Positions 45,869 to 58,000 of a DNA stretch of 64,000 nt are shown here, piece by piece. Origin of the DNA: Protonemura montana (Eukaryota > Arthropoda > Insecta > Plecoptera > Nemouridae); assembly GCA_947568835.1 (NCBI GenBank), contig OX387602.1:27488633-27552632 (forward strand). The letters are read 5' to 3'. The notes under the pieces were generated by a model that was not told where the DNA came from, made no database searches, and saw nothing but the letters and a program-made list of their open reading frames with translations. The position numbers were made by a program, and so were the translations under genes. Within the stretch, counting starts at the first letter, position 1. Every line of letters starts with the position of its first letter.

Positions 45869-47821
45869 CTAATTAAAACAATGCACATTCACAACATACA
45901 GTTGACCCGATATCTCCACCACTTGTACCAAACAGAATGGAGGCTGAGAGATTGTTTGCCAAAGTGAACAATTTACCTGTTTACGCACACGGGCTGACTT
46001 GGCCCCTGTCTGCAATTTGGAAACGACAATCGCGCATGTCTCGGCCTGCAACAAAATACGTTATCTTCAACACATTTTTGTTATGCGTTTAGTTCTACCT
46101 TATAGGTTCTACTTATTCGGTAATCGGTACGCATGCACGAGCGGTTCCGTCACCTGTCGCAACACGGAGCAGCAGAGAGCCACTGGGATGAGCATGCGCA
46201 CCAGCTGCAGCAGCGCGTTATAGATAATCGCCCCGAGCAGCACGCCACTGCCGGAATGGATGGCGCTGTCCACAATTGCGTACAGCATGTTCAGGAGGTA
46301 CAGAAATATTTGAAAAACCTAGCAAAATAACAGAGACTCCTTTTGTTAGGAAGATACCATGGGCTCGAATGGAGATATGGATATAAGAAGTCAAACCGAG
46401 GGCGGACTGCAGAGCATGATTTTTTTCAACAATATTCTCATGCAAGATGAGACTGTGTCGCCAAGAGGGAAACTCTTGTTTAAGGCATAAAACTGGGGTC
46501 ATCAAAAGCAACACAACGCACCGTCAACACGTTCTGCACGCCGTACATGGAGTTGACTTCCCTAGCCAGCTCGAACAGTGTCTCGTGGTGGCGAAGAAAC
46601 GCCGCGCAATCGTCGCCTTCCACAGAGACCGATCTGTATCGCTTCTGCCATGGCTGCAGCTGGCAAGGAACCGAGCACATTTGAGGTAAATGCATACTTC
46701 TACCCTCGCGAATTTTTCTGTTTTCCGCACGAAATCTTTCTGTAAAGATACTCACCCAACACTGTTGGACCAAACCTAGCTCGCGCGGGATGTCCACATC
46801 GAAGTCTCTTCGATCTTGCGTTTTGATCTCCGACAACTTTTTATTAAAGCCAACGCTCAGCTGGCGCAGCATGGCAATAGAGTTGGTGAATTGCACTTCG
46901 GCTAACATGTTGGCCATGCTAGAGATGAAGATGACTGCCATGCGCGCCATGTTGGCTGCGCTGAAGACCCCCAAGACCAGGCTTGTGCTGCCTGCGACGG
47001 CGAAGAGCGTGTAGACGAACAGCTGCACGATGAGGAGGCGTCGGTAGCGTTGGTAGGATGTGGTTTCGCCTAGGACGACGCCGAGTTCGGAGAACGTGGC
47101 GAACATCGCCAGCTTTTGGTCGCGGTTCAGCAAGGCTTCCGTGTGAGTGAAGATGAAGAGCAAGTAGCCGCACATTGTTTGCAGGACCTAGCGAGTAGGA
47201 GTGAACACAGGTGGTGTACACCGAGATCCACACTAGCCAGGGTGCGATAGGGAAAGTGATTTTATTTTCGTATACCCTTAAATTGCATCCCAGATTTTCC
47301 GGCAGTCATATTAACAAGGAGACCAATTGTTCATTGGCAAGGTATTAATTTAAGGCTACTGTTTGCGAGTGATATTTGGGGATTGAGGGTGTCTGAATAA
47401 GTCTACACGCATGGAAACACTGAATTGAGAGCCTGACTGCTTGTTGCGAGTTAACAGAATTTAACTACTTTGCGAAATGTCATAAAATATGAGGAGGGTG
47501 GATGCATTTATTGGTCATGCATGTCCATACATGCATCCGTACATATACATACATGCAGACATGTCCATGCCAGTCGTCCATACTTACGTTGGAGACGTAC
47601 ATGACCCAAGAGGCGCGGTAAACCTCCTTCTCGTGGTCGACGACGGGCATCGTCAGTTGCAGCAACACCAATATGCCGACCAACCACAACACGCTGGCGA
47701 TTAGAGCCGGACGGGACTTTCGGTAGCGAGTTCCCAACGGGGACCTCGATCTGGCAAACGGGGCGAGCCCAAACAGCGCCGAAGTCACTACCAACGGTTC
47801 TATTAGTGTGTTGAAGTCCAT
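45869..47821 (-). CDS. Gustatory receptor (7tm_7 family)
   Basis: Five minus-strand exons join in phase 0: 47588-47821 (ATG), 46756-47187, 46522-46659, 46154-46318 and 45869-46045 (stop), giving 381 residues, normal for the family. These are seven-transmembrane ligand-gated channels of chemosensory neurons with a cytoplasmic N-terminus. Hydrophobic segments are ALIASVLWLVGILVLLQLTM, LIVQLFVYTLFAVAG, MARMAVIFISSMANML and the LLNMLYAIV / LLGAIIYNALLQLVRMLIPV pair. The HHETLFELAREVNSMYGVQN helix before transmembrane 5 is typical, and the all-phase-0 3' introns suit the family. The C-terminal TYhhhhhQF motif is replaced by LYVVNVHCF. No related gene is adjacent. The ligand is unknown. The last exon may instead end at a donor at 45976, but the read-through form gives the better C-terminus. 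Confidence 0.82.
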
Positions 47822-47849
47822 CTCTCTTCTCAAGCTGTCAATCAATGAA

Positions 47850-48330
47850 TCGAATGCTTGTAAGCGTGATACCCAAAACTTTCAGTTTGTGAATTTTTAT
47901 TCTTTGTTGCGGTCTTGGGAAAATTGCATTGGTTGTTAGTATAAATGAACTGGATTTACCGCAGAACACGAGCGAAATAACCTGGCTTTTACCACAATGT
48001 CGACCAACACACCATTTTACCCATTACACTATTCTTCTCTCATATCTAAAGTCTGAGACTTCAAAGTCTAATTTCTTAATGGTCTTCATTGTTTCGTTAT
48101 CAACTCAAAAAACGTGTTGCTGTAAAATTCGATAAAAGGCGAGACAGAAAGTGGTAGGACAAAGCAATTGTATCGATTATGATTCTCCATCATCCCATCT
48201 AACCCACCGTTTACGCCCCAAAACAAGCAACGCCTTTTGAAATATTATCGTCATAATCACAAAAATTGACTCCACCATGGTAGTGCTATACCGCATCATT
48301 AATAAACTCATCGGTGTCTGGTGCTAAGTT
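47850..48330. other. Intergenic upstream of the gustatory receptor
   Basis: No exon or repeat recognised. The receptor promoter should lie here. No TATA box stands out. Confidence 0.4.
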
Positions 48331-48333
48331 AGG

Positions 48334-49127
48334 CAGTGATGTATTCGTAAAATTTTTAGTGGGGGTACGCAAAAATGACCTAATATTTGTGTCGGTTGGG
48401 CGGGGGAGGGGGGGGGGGGGAGGAGGAGACCCAAGGTGAATGCACCGAAAGAGTGGGAAATAGGGGGCTTTGGGCGCAGCTCTAAGTGCATTTTTATTCT
48501 AAGGTTTTTTTGGAGTCAGTCTACGAGTTTACGATGAAATTGGGCTTGGAATGACCCAAACCAAATTTTGGTTTTTTAAGAGGAGCAAGGCCCCAAAGGG
48601 AACGCAAATCCACTTGCTTCCTCTTCTGCATCTTGAATTGAACCAACTCGTCCAGTGCGGCTCGTATGTTGCAATTAGGTTATTGTTTGTATTTTTGTCT
48701 TTCCTGCGAATTCTTATTATTTGAAGTGGGCTTGCTTCTGAGAGCTTGCACCACCGTGCGACGCCGCGAAAGCGGCTACCGACTTCCCTACGTGATAATA
48801 GTAATACGGTTCTAACTAACCCCTTTGTTGTGAGTCGCGACGCCGACATAATTCCAGTCTACCTACTCTTAGTACGTTCGCATACAGTGTCATTCTTGCT
48901 AGGTCTATTTTTAAGTAAGTGAATTATTAGGAATGAAACCCTTAACTGGAATATTTTCGTCTTGAAAATAAAGAGGTGCACGATATTTCGAATAATCATA
49001 ATGTAATACTGGGTTCCCGTGCGTTCACCTGCGTTCCCTCAAAAATGCAAAGTGGGGGTACGGCCAAAAATAAAATTAATAGTGGGTGGACTGCGTACAC
49101 CCACGTGTATTGACCAATACATCACTG
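48334..49127. mobile_element. hAT-like non-autonomous element with perfect 8-bp duplication
   Basis: The ends CAGTGATGTATT and AATACATCACTG are perfectly inverted over 12 bases. AAGTTAGG flanks both sides (48326-48333 and 49128-49135). The interior (794 bp in all) repeats a GTGGGGGTACG motif near each end and has a G-run at 48409-48422. No transposase ORF is present. Confidence 0.9.
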
Positions 49128-49289
49128 AAGTTAGGCTACAATTTGCAGCCCTTTCATGTGATTGTACCGGTGTATGAACAATATCAAAATCAAGCAGGAA
49201 ACTAAAGTAATGCTGTATATATACATGACAATGTGTGAATTTAATAAAAATTAAATGTCTGGCTAATAGCATTTGTTGTGTAAACCGTT

Positions 49290-52200
49290 CTAGGGATGCC
49301 CTTTGAGTTGCGCCAAATCACGACTGTCCGGTAGTTGTATATTCTGCTCGTCGTACGACACTGCCACTGCACGGCGGTGTTCCCTAAGGAGCGCCGTCGC
49401 CTCCACCAGCAATGAGTCGGTCCTCTTTGCCCGCCACTCATCTCCATTCGTCACTTGTTCGTCAATGTCACTCTGAAACATCCTCGTGTCGCAGCTCGAT
49501 GGCTTCTTTCTCCAGCTAACCCTATCCGAGACTTCTTCAAGCTGTTTTTGATCGCGGCTGTACAAAGAAATTACATCGTTCGTGGCATCGTTGTCTTCGA
49601 GGTTTGACAAGGACGTAAAACTGTCTTGATCACCAAGAATGGACGGCAGGCTGTCTGCAAGCTGCACCAATGTTCTCCACTCCTGTTCCTGTCCATGGCT
49701 GGGTTGGGAAAAGGAGGTATCACCGCCTTTGTCGTGGCGAAGAGTGGCATGCACCTCACGCTCCAGTTTCTCGAGCTCGGAAATCACATCCGACGGACTG
49801 ACGCGACATTTGACAGGAAGCTTATTCGGGACGTTAGATACTTCTTGTAGGGTGCCACGGATTTCCTTTTTCGTGACAGGCACTTCCTTCTTTACAACAG
49901 GCACTTCCTTCTGGATGACAGGCACTTTGGTGACGCTCGGTTTCTTCCAGCAGCCGGCTAGCGAAACGGTGAAGTGGGCTGTACTGGCTTTTACAGACGA
50001 GGAATTGGGCGAATCTCGAGTCTTCGGCAGTCTTGGATTGTGTATGTAGTGCGAAGACTTTGCACAAATGTATTTTTCTTGCTGTTTTACCGGCGAATGA
50101 TCTTCATGGAACGTACCGCGATCGTAAAAAACTTTGTCACCGACGACTGAACTTTTTGCAGAGGTCATATCGGACGATTTTGACTTTGGGGAATCTCCAA
50201 ATTCTGTGGTTGACAGAAAGGTAGAAGATGCTTGCGAGTGAATACTACTCTTTTTAGTCTCTCTTGCAGAGATTGCGTTGATGTCCAAAATGGAACTGTT
50301 ATCTCTAGGGCTTTGCTTGGTCATGTTCGACTTTAGCTCTTCTGAGATGTCTTCGTTAGCAGTAGAATCAGGAGATACTTGTGGCTGAGAACTGTTTCGC
50401 TTGGGCGCATCCTTTGACCGCTTGGCCAACGGTGAGGCGTGCTGGCGGACTGTGGAAGGCTGCTTAGTCTTCGCGGCAGCCGCCGTAGGCCGAGCCTTCC
50501 GGAGAGCTGGGAGCTTGGCATCGGTCTTGCAGGCAATAAACGGCGCTTTAAGCTTGTAGCGTTTCACGTCCTGTACGCACTGCTCTTCAAGGGGGGCGTT
50601 TGTTGATATATTTTCTGCAGAGTGATCCTTCCGAGAGACAATAGTGGACGGACAAGGACTATCTAGGTCAGCTTCAATGTCTTTCAATAGACTACTCTGA
50701 TTACGTCGCAATTCTTCTATAGCTCGCAAGATTTCTTCGGAAGATCCAATTTTCGGCATTGGGTTTTCAATGTGTTTACCTTTTACATTTTTTACAGTTT
50801 TGTTTTGAGGATTGGGTAGCTCTAAGACATCACTGCGTTTACATAAATGATCGTTGCTGTGAGCGTTGCCAGCACCAGAGCCGCATAGATTTTTGTTTTC
50901 CTGTCCTGAAAGAGAATGATAAATTATGTTTTTATTACTTTACAGATAGTGATGTGTACGAAGAATTAATAGCAATCATGGCTTGAAAATTATAGCTCCC
51001 AATCTATGAGTGTGATATTCGCACAAACTACCCCACGTCAAATAATGAGCCCGAGCGGCATTTTGTGACTGCCCCTCCAGACATATAGGTACAAACCACT
51101 GGCAGGATGAGTCAATACCGTGCCTCGGGTGTCTGCGTGGCCCACACTCCCCACATGGGTGGCCGCATCATCACCGGCCAATTCGATTGGTTTCCTGGTC
51201 GACTTCGCGCTGCTCGTTCGGCTAACTGCTAAAGACTTCTCGGCCGCCAAGTCAATTGTTTGGTTAGCAGACCTCAACGTTAACGCCGAGCTTGACTCCG
51301 GCTTAAGTGGCTTTATTTCAAACAATTCCTCTGATAGCGTGGCCTTTGAAGACTCGATGCTTGTCTCAGAGTCCAGCGTTAGCGCACTGCTTTTGACGTC
51401 TCTAAGCTCCATGCCTGGCACGGTAGTCGATGGTTCCGTGCTGGAAGGGTTCACGAGAAACAACCGGCGACTGCCGAGCGGCTTGACGGAGTGCTCGTCC
51501 AAACGCAGGGGCCAACCTTCGTCGTTCACCAGATGTTGAAACTGCAGCATCTGCAAATAATTTACTTTAGTATATTATAATAGAGAACGTGAATTACAAG
51601 CAAAAACATATTATATTCATAATGCTACTTATTCCATGTTTTTATGAAAACTATTTTCAAATTCAACTTTGTGAAATCTGATTTAAATTTCAAACGCTTG
51701 CTGTCCGCGGGGTATTTTATTATTAGAAACACTATTACCCTCTCAATAATTGATGCCCAAACGGGGACATTCTCTTCACATGCATTAAAATCCTCTCAAA
51801 AATTATGTGTCCAAGTAGTTCAATTGGTTAGAACAACACCCGCGATAGGTAAAGATCGGGGTACGTGTCCCCGTTAGAGCATCAATTTTTGAGAGAGTAG
51901 TAGTGTTCCTAATAATACAATGTTTTCAAATCCTTCCCGTGTGGATACTCTGCCAACTGCGTAGGGAAAGTATATTAGGTATAGTGGTTCTCATTCAAGT
52001 AGCATTGCCGACACTCCAGCATGCCCGTGAGTGGTCCATTCCGCGCACGTGCGAATGCACCTGATAGCGCGAGATGCCGACTAGCGTGCGGGGAAAGCAC
52101 CAGAGGATCGTATGCTGGCAGTGGTCGGAGCACATGGAGCCCCAGTAAGAGAAGTAGTCGCCGTCGAACTCTGCGAGCAGTGTTGCGACTGGGCTCAGGG

Positions 52201-53405
52201 CGACGTTATGCGATGTGTGCGGCCGAGTGATGTGACCCAGGTTGTCCGTCAACGCCGACATCGAGGGGTTGTCCTCTGTCTGCAGCTGTTTAACGACATA
52301 TTACGTGAATTACGTTCAATGCGAGGCTTTTAAAGAGCAATGTCTAGATCTGATTATCCTCACTGCCAAACAGATCAGAACTGAACATCCTGACAAATTC
52401 AGTTCCTCGTTGCCCCTGAACGCACCACGCAGTACAAATTATTGTGGCACCTCCAACTCGGCACCTCCACACACACAAACACTTTTTTTCTCGCGCGATT
52501 CGGTCTGCAATTTCTTCAGAGTACCTTGAAAAAGCATCCGATGACGAACAGGCCGTCGTCCTGGAGAAGGGCGTTATCCTGGGACCCGTACTCGGCCTTG
52601 AAGTGCACCAGATGCATCTCCAGTGGCATCCTGAAAACACGTGAAATACGGTGTATGACCATGTGAAGCTATAAGCTTAAAGAAAGAATTTAGTATAAGC
52701 TTAGGTATAAGTACTATATTACACTAACGGTATAATATATTATATTTTTATTATTAATCAATTAATATGAGTATAATTATATTAATATTTATATCTATAC
52801 TATATGATTATATTGATCTATAAGTACTGAATTTTCGTGACATAAATAAGGAAGGTGGCATTGTTTCCCTTCACAATATAAGCATGCATGGATAGGATTT
52901 CGGACACAAAGCGGTCAATGTATACTGGAACTAGGGGTGGTTTACCGGAATCCATCGACGGTATGCTCGCTCCCCCGCTCCGGTTCTCCACCCCAATGAA
53001 AGTGAATCTGAGAGAAGACGTACCGCGACGAGAGTGCTCCTCCTTTCAAGTGTGGTCGTTCCGAGAACCACTTGCCGCTCAACACAACTGTTCATCCGGG
53101 AAAAGGGAGACGAAGGAAAATGCCTATTTTTAAGCGATTTCAAAATCCATAATGAAATTAAATATTATTGCAGGTGTAATAGATCTAAATAATTCTGCTT
53201 TTAATCTACCAGATTGTCCTGTATTGGTAATCTTCATCTTCTTAGGTGGTTTCTCGTAGTTCTGCCACGATAACTTTGGAAGTTTCAGGATGGTAGCCTC
53301 ACGAATGTCCAAATTGACAGGTGACCCGAGAGACTGTGGCACCTCGTGTATTTCTGCCAGTTGACGCTCGAAGCCTTCCATATCGGCATCTTTTGTTGGC
53401 GACAT
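49290..53405 (-). CDS. Alpha-carbonic-anhydrase-domain protein with long C-terminal tail
   Basis: Minus-strand exons: 53210-53405 (ATG), 52946-53087, 52525-52630, 52061-52285, 51097-51550 and 49290-50905 (stop), 912 residues, all in phase. The CA domain spans ~20-255. It keeps the zinc ligands in SQIHFHWGG (two His) and EMHLVHF (one His), plus SEHTVDG. It departs at the active site: the proton-shuttle position reads NTGQS instead of NGH, and GSLTTPP is GSMCSDH, so Thr199 becomes Cys. The usual N-terminal HWGY region is missing and there is no signal peptide. Hydration of CO2 may be weak or lost, making it CA-related. The tail is Ser/Thr/Lys-rich with KEVPV repeats and no known domain. Exon 51038-51550 has a second donor after 51119 that would splice to the same last exon in another frame, ending at 50822 after a membrane-like segment. 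The long ORF could also be a separate gene starting at 50759. Confidence 0.72.
50822..50905 (-). CDS. Alternative terminal frame: putative membrane anchor of the CA-domain protein
   Basis: From the acceptor at 50906, the phase 0 frame reads DRKTK followed by ~20 hydrophobic residues (IYAALVLATLTATIIYVNA) and then TAG. If the donor after 51119 (GGCACG|GTATTG) is used, the result is a 394-residue protein: CA domain, Ser-rich stalk, basic stop and transmembrane tail, the layout of membrane CAs. It lacks a signal peptide, so a tail-anchored topology would be needed. It competes with the long-tail frame. Transcript data would decide. Confidence 0.35.
   Translation of the reverse strand, partial: DRKTKIYAALVLATLTATIIYVNAVMS
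51735..51900 (+). mobile_element. SINE family B, partial copy
   Basis: TGATGCCCAAACGGGGACA (remnant of a head), then TTAAAATCCTCTCAAAAATT, then a head at 51808-51881 (GTCCAAGTAGTTCAATTGGT through GGGGTACGTGTCCCC) and GCATCAATTTTTGAGA. The T-arm has point changes. It lies in an intron of the CA-domain gene. Confidence 0.65.
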
Positions 53406-53409
53406 CTTC

Positions 53410-54175
53410 AGATGTGTCTGGGATATTGCTACACGTCATGGCATGTTGTTTCATTCAGTCTGCAGCTGTCTATCACTGTAATTTTGAATTGTCAATTCCA
53501 AAAGTGAGTTTAATTTTTAGCCATTATGATCAAAAGATAACATTTTGATACTCACTCCATCCTTGATCACTTCGAAATTCTAGAATAGGCCCCATTGAAC
53601 TTACTCCACAAAGTAAAGGTGTCAACTTAGAGAAAGAATTATGTTGTCAACTTACGACAAACGCCTCTATGAACAGATAGGTAAGAGGGAAGAAGCCGTA
53701 AATCAATTTCAATAACAACAAAGACAAAGACAAACCCAATACTTAGTTGTTTTATAGGGTCGTTTGCCGACTGGGACTAAAATAAATTACCTACACCAAG
53801 CTCGAGTGCTTTCGTTCACATGCATGCTCAGTGCGTATATAAAACCAAACAGCAAACAAATTATCCGCGAAGTTGATATTTAAATTAAAGAGCTATAACG
53901 GCATGAAAAAGTAGGCCTACAAGCGCAAGCGTATACGATAAAAACTGGAAGCAAGTGAGATTGGGATCGACCTTCGGCGTAAGTGTCTTTATTGGGTGAC
54001 ATTATAAAGCGTCTAAGTTACAATATCGGGCACAGGTTATTCGGGAGTCGGGACCACTAAACTTGCAGGGAAATGGGGCAGAAAAAACTAGGCTCAGGAT
54101 ACTAGGACATGGAGTTTCCACATATTGGTTTTGTCTGTTCGCCTGTAGCACAGAATACTCAGTTGATTAATTCCC
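53410..54175. other. Spacer between divergent genes, left part
   Basis: Upstream of the CA-domain gene (minus) and well upstream of TAF6L (plus). No exon recognised. Any 5' UTR exon or N-terminal extension of the CA gene would lie here. Confidence 0.4.
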
Positions 54176-54179
54176 TTTA

Positions 54180-54460
54180 GCAACGGGTACTGGACATCTG
54201 GCGTTGGCGAATGAGTGGATGATGATGAGGACAATGATGAATACAACCTATCCTAGAAGGGAGGAGGGGAAACCCGGTTCCGGCACGCACCCTACTCCCA
54301 TCGAAGAGCACCAAGGGGACCAACGGATTAACGCCCCTTCCGAAAGACTGTACAACTCAACAGGATTCCTCCATAAATAAATACTGTCGAGAGGTTGATA
54401 AGCGAGGCGAATGAAGTTGCTGTACTAACTTTCACCCCTCCAGCCTCTCTTCCAGATGAT
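54180..54460 (-). repeat. Dispersed repeat R1, second copy
   Basis: Reverse complement of 3860-4100: CTAGAAGGGAGGAGGGGAAA, CCTACTCCCATCGAAGAGCA, CGACAGTA...GAGAGGTTGATAAG, GGCGAATGAAGTTGCTGTAC. Related sequence at 54195-54235 carries ATGATGATGA, the CAT microsatellite in the other sense. Confidence 0.7.
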
Positions 54461-55084
54461 CTCATGAGAACCGGTGTTTTCAACACGCCAAACCGTTCGG
54501 ACACAGAATACTCGGGATAGTATAAGCACTCAAGGGGACAGAAAGAATTAGAATAAGGGTAAAAGAATATCTTCCGCCTTTTTAGGTAACCTACTTTGGT
54601 AACTTTTTTGGGTAACCTACTCAGAAAATGTTAGGAATGATAAAAGAGACATAGCATGGAATTTCGGTATACCTATTGATGATGAATAAATTCGTGCTTG
54701 GTTTATTTTATTTCATGTCTTTGAATTTATGAATTAATACAAATTAACAAAAATAAATATACTACCTAATTGTACGTAGGCGTTGTTTTTTATCCTTGTG
54801 GAATGTTGAAGGAAAAACACCCATCAGTGTTTTGGGCTGCTTGGGCTGGCTACTTCACGGTCGTCGCGAAGGCCCCCGCGCGTTCTTAACCTGAAAACAC
54901 CTCACAGTATCATCTCTGGTATCACCTATGGTGTCACCTCTGGTATTACCTAGGGTCGTCACTTTTAGTTCTGTTACTCTCTTTTGCGAAATACATCGTA
55001 CTATGTATTATGGTCAGTTATAAAAGTAATTTTGAAGATGCAGTCAAGTTATTTGTCTCTTATTGTCTCTAAAGTAAGCACATC

Positions 55085-58000
55085 ATGAGCGGTGTAACAA
55101 TCAAACGCGAGCCACAATCTACAGCTTCAGAGCAACAGCAGCCAGAAAAAAGGCAATATGAAGGGAGAAGATATGCAATCGTTTCACCAGAGACAGTCAG
55201 AATCATAGCCGAAGCAAACGGTATAGCTGGTCTCAATCAGGATGTGGCTGCATTCATCTCGAACGATACCAGCTACAGACTCTATGACATTATACATGTA
55301 AGCATTGAATTAAGAATATATTACCTCATATGCTGCATAGTTTCTAGTTATGATGCTAATCTATTGTCTGTTGCGGACTTTGTTCAGAGTTGCACCGTGT
55401 TTATGCGCCAAGGCCGTCGACACAATCTTACGTGCGCTGACATAGATTCTGTTCTTCGAGATGGCAACATCCCTCCGCTGCTCGGAGTCTCAAAGGCTAA
55501 GCCTGTTCATGTGCCTGAAGCTGATGTCTTTGTCATGCCCAGTGACAACATCAACCTTCTAGACCTGGCATTCCATCCAGATAAATTTAAAGAACGTGGA
55601 TATACATTTATGACAGGTGAATATTTGAACTGGATTCAAACCATTTAAAAGGTACTTGTTTATGATTAATTATGTATAGAATTATAGGTTTTTTTTATAG
55701 TAAACAACCACAGGATGAAAGGAAGGTTATGCTACTAATGTGACATTCCTAGCTTGTCAATCTCTTAGTACCTGAAATCGATATGTGGATGCTACCAACT
55801 TTTAATTCATGAAATTAAATTGAAAACTGATCTACAAAAAGCAATTATCCACCAAATTGCCATCGGTTTATAGTATAATCGATGAGATATAAAATTGCCA
55901 AAAGGCTAGTACCATTCTAGTACCTTATAGTATAGACATACACAAATTACCAAAGAAGGAAAGTCAGTGTCATGCAAAAGATGTCTTGCTGATTTCTTAG
56001 CTGGTTAATCGGACATTGTTTGCAACGTGCTTTACATTCTTCGATAAGTTGTGTATCTCATTTTCCCTTCCCCAGATATCATTTATGCCTAATCCACTAT
56101 CAAAAAGAGCAAAGGAAGAAGAAAATTGCTTGCTGCTTGCAGACTCTTGGGTGCCATGTGAGGTGCAGCCCGAACCGGTCCCATTCATCAAGCAAGAGCC
56201 GAGCGAAGAGCCAGAGAGTCCCAAAATTCCGCTGCCGCCCATGATGCAAACGCTGCTATCCTGCCTTGGTTCTGCCCTGCTAGGACCCAACCAACGCCAT
56301 CTGCAGGTAGGAGTCTCTAATGCTGACAGGTAGGAGTCTCTAATGCTGATAGGTTTTGGTGAGAAAAGACTTGATTGTTGGGCAAGCATGTGCAGTTAGC
56401 ACTCAGTCCTATTTGCAATGATATCAAAGCTGTTGGAGTAGGCTCTTACTTAGGTTTACTGGATTCAACTAATCAGCCACACCACTTGTCCGATCGGGAC
56501 GAAACAAAAACTAGGCAACTCATCACACTATTGGCAACAGATTGATGCCTTCCAAAATCAAAAATAATATTTTGTCTCATAGTTAATCGCGTTGTAAAAA
56601 TGTCGTAAAAAGTCACCAGGCAGTCTATTATGCAAAGATTACAAATAGGTTGTGACATATTATCTCTCGCACAGCCCAATTGAAACCTAATGTTAACTAC
56701 TGAAAGTGTAACGTTATCGCACAACTTTTTGGACAATATTCAATCGCTCTACAGAAGTTGTTAAATATATTCAAACTTTGTTTGGACTTGAAGAAGACCA
56801 TAGCAACAAAGCGAGGTCTTTGAAAAATAATGTATACAAATTCTCCAGCTTGCTCTGCCAGAACAAGAAGAAATAAAAGCTTGCCCTGCTTTCCAGGAGG
56901 CGCTAATCATGCTGCGCTCCAGTGGCAAGCTGGCTGCTCTTGCAACTCCGCTGCTCAACCTGCTTGTCCTCGGACTTCAAGAGTTGCCACGGCGAAGGCT
57001 TGCGCTTCTATCAGCGGCCACTGCTCTGCTAGAGAACCCTGGCTTCTGGATTGCCGAAACTCTGCCCGTAAGTACAAAGTTGCTAAAAATGTTCATGAAA
57101 TTGATTGATTTACTGTCACTTTCTGCATCAACGGTTACGACTTGTCTGGTTTCTGTGACAGGTGTTCCGGCTGATTTCCTCGCTGCTAATGTGTGCCCTG
57201 GAGCCGTGCGTGGCCCCGGACGTGTCACGCGACGAAGAGATCGACGTTAAACTTAAAGCTGCCAACGTTCTCGGCTCGGTATGTCTCTTTTGTCGTGCGC
57301 TGGTACCATTATGTTCGTCTTGAGATAACATTAGATAACTTAACTTGAGGTAGCAATGTTGAGGAAAGCTCAGGAACTGTCATTGGAGTTTAATGCTTTG
57401 ATCTTAATTTAGAAGACATTCTTAACAGTGACTAGTCATTTTATTTGAGGCATGAGTTAAGTGGGTTTTAAAGCAAAAATGCAACCTCTTAAACCTGCTC
57501 CTCGTGTATGCAGGTGATTTCTTTGTGGTGCCGTTCCGAACCAACTGCACTCTCTGACGCGCTGTCCAAGTTGTATTCGACACTGTACGATGGAGGGCGG
57601 CCAGCACGAGCACACCTTGGTGCCTTGGCAGCCCTGACGGCACTGGGACCTGCAGCGTTGCAGCGCTGCCTCTGGCCGCTCATTGCACAGTATCTTGAGT
57701 TCCTTGACGACTCTCAGCAGAATGCGGACACTGGGCTTGTCCGTGCTGCCATACTGGTATGTCAATGAGTGGCTTACTCTGCATGGATGGATTGGGATCC
57801 TTTGGTAAGGTTCTCTAATGTGTTCGAGTCTCTATCTTCTATCCAGTACTCAGCTGACAAGTGTACCCATGATTTGTGTAGTAGGTGTACTGTGTTGCAA
57901 AGTGATTGTGTAGCAAGAAAGTTGTAGTCGTAATGATGATTGTTCGGCTTAAAAGCAACTTGGGTATTTGCACCAAAGAAAAGTTGCAGATCACTCACTT

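Noticed and set aside
55997-56142. TAF6L exon 3 starting at the TTCCCCAG before 56079
   Set aside because: That acceptor gives the wrong phase and an early stop after exon 2. The acceptor at 56142 fits the phase and leaves SWVPCEV in frame.
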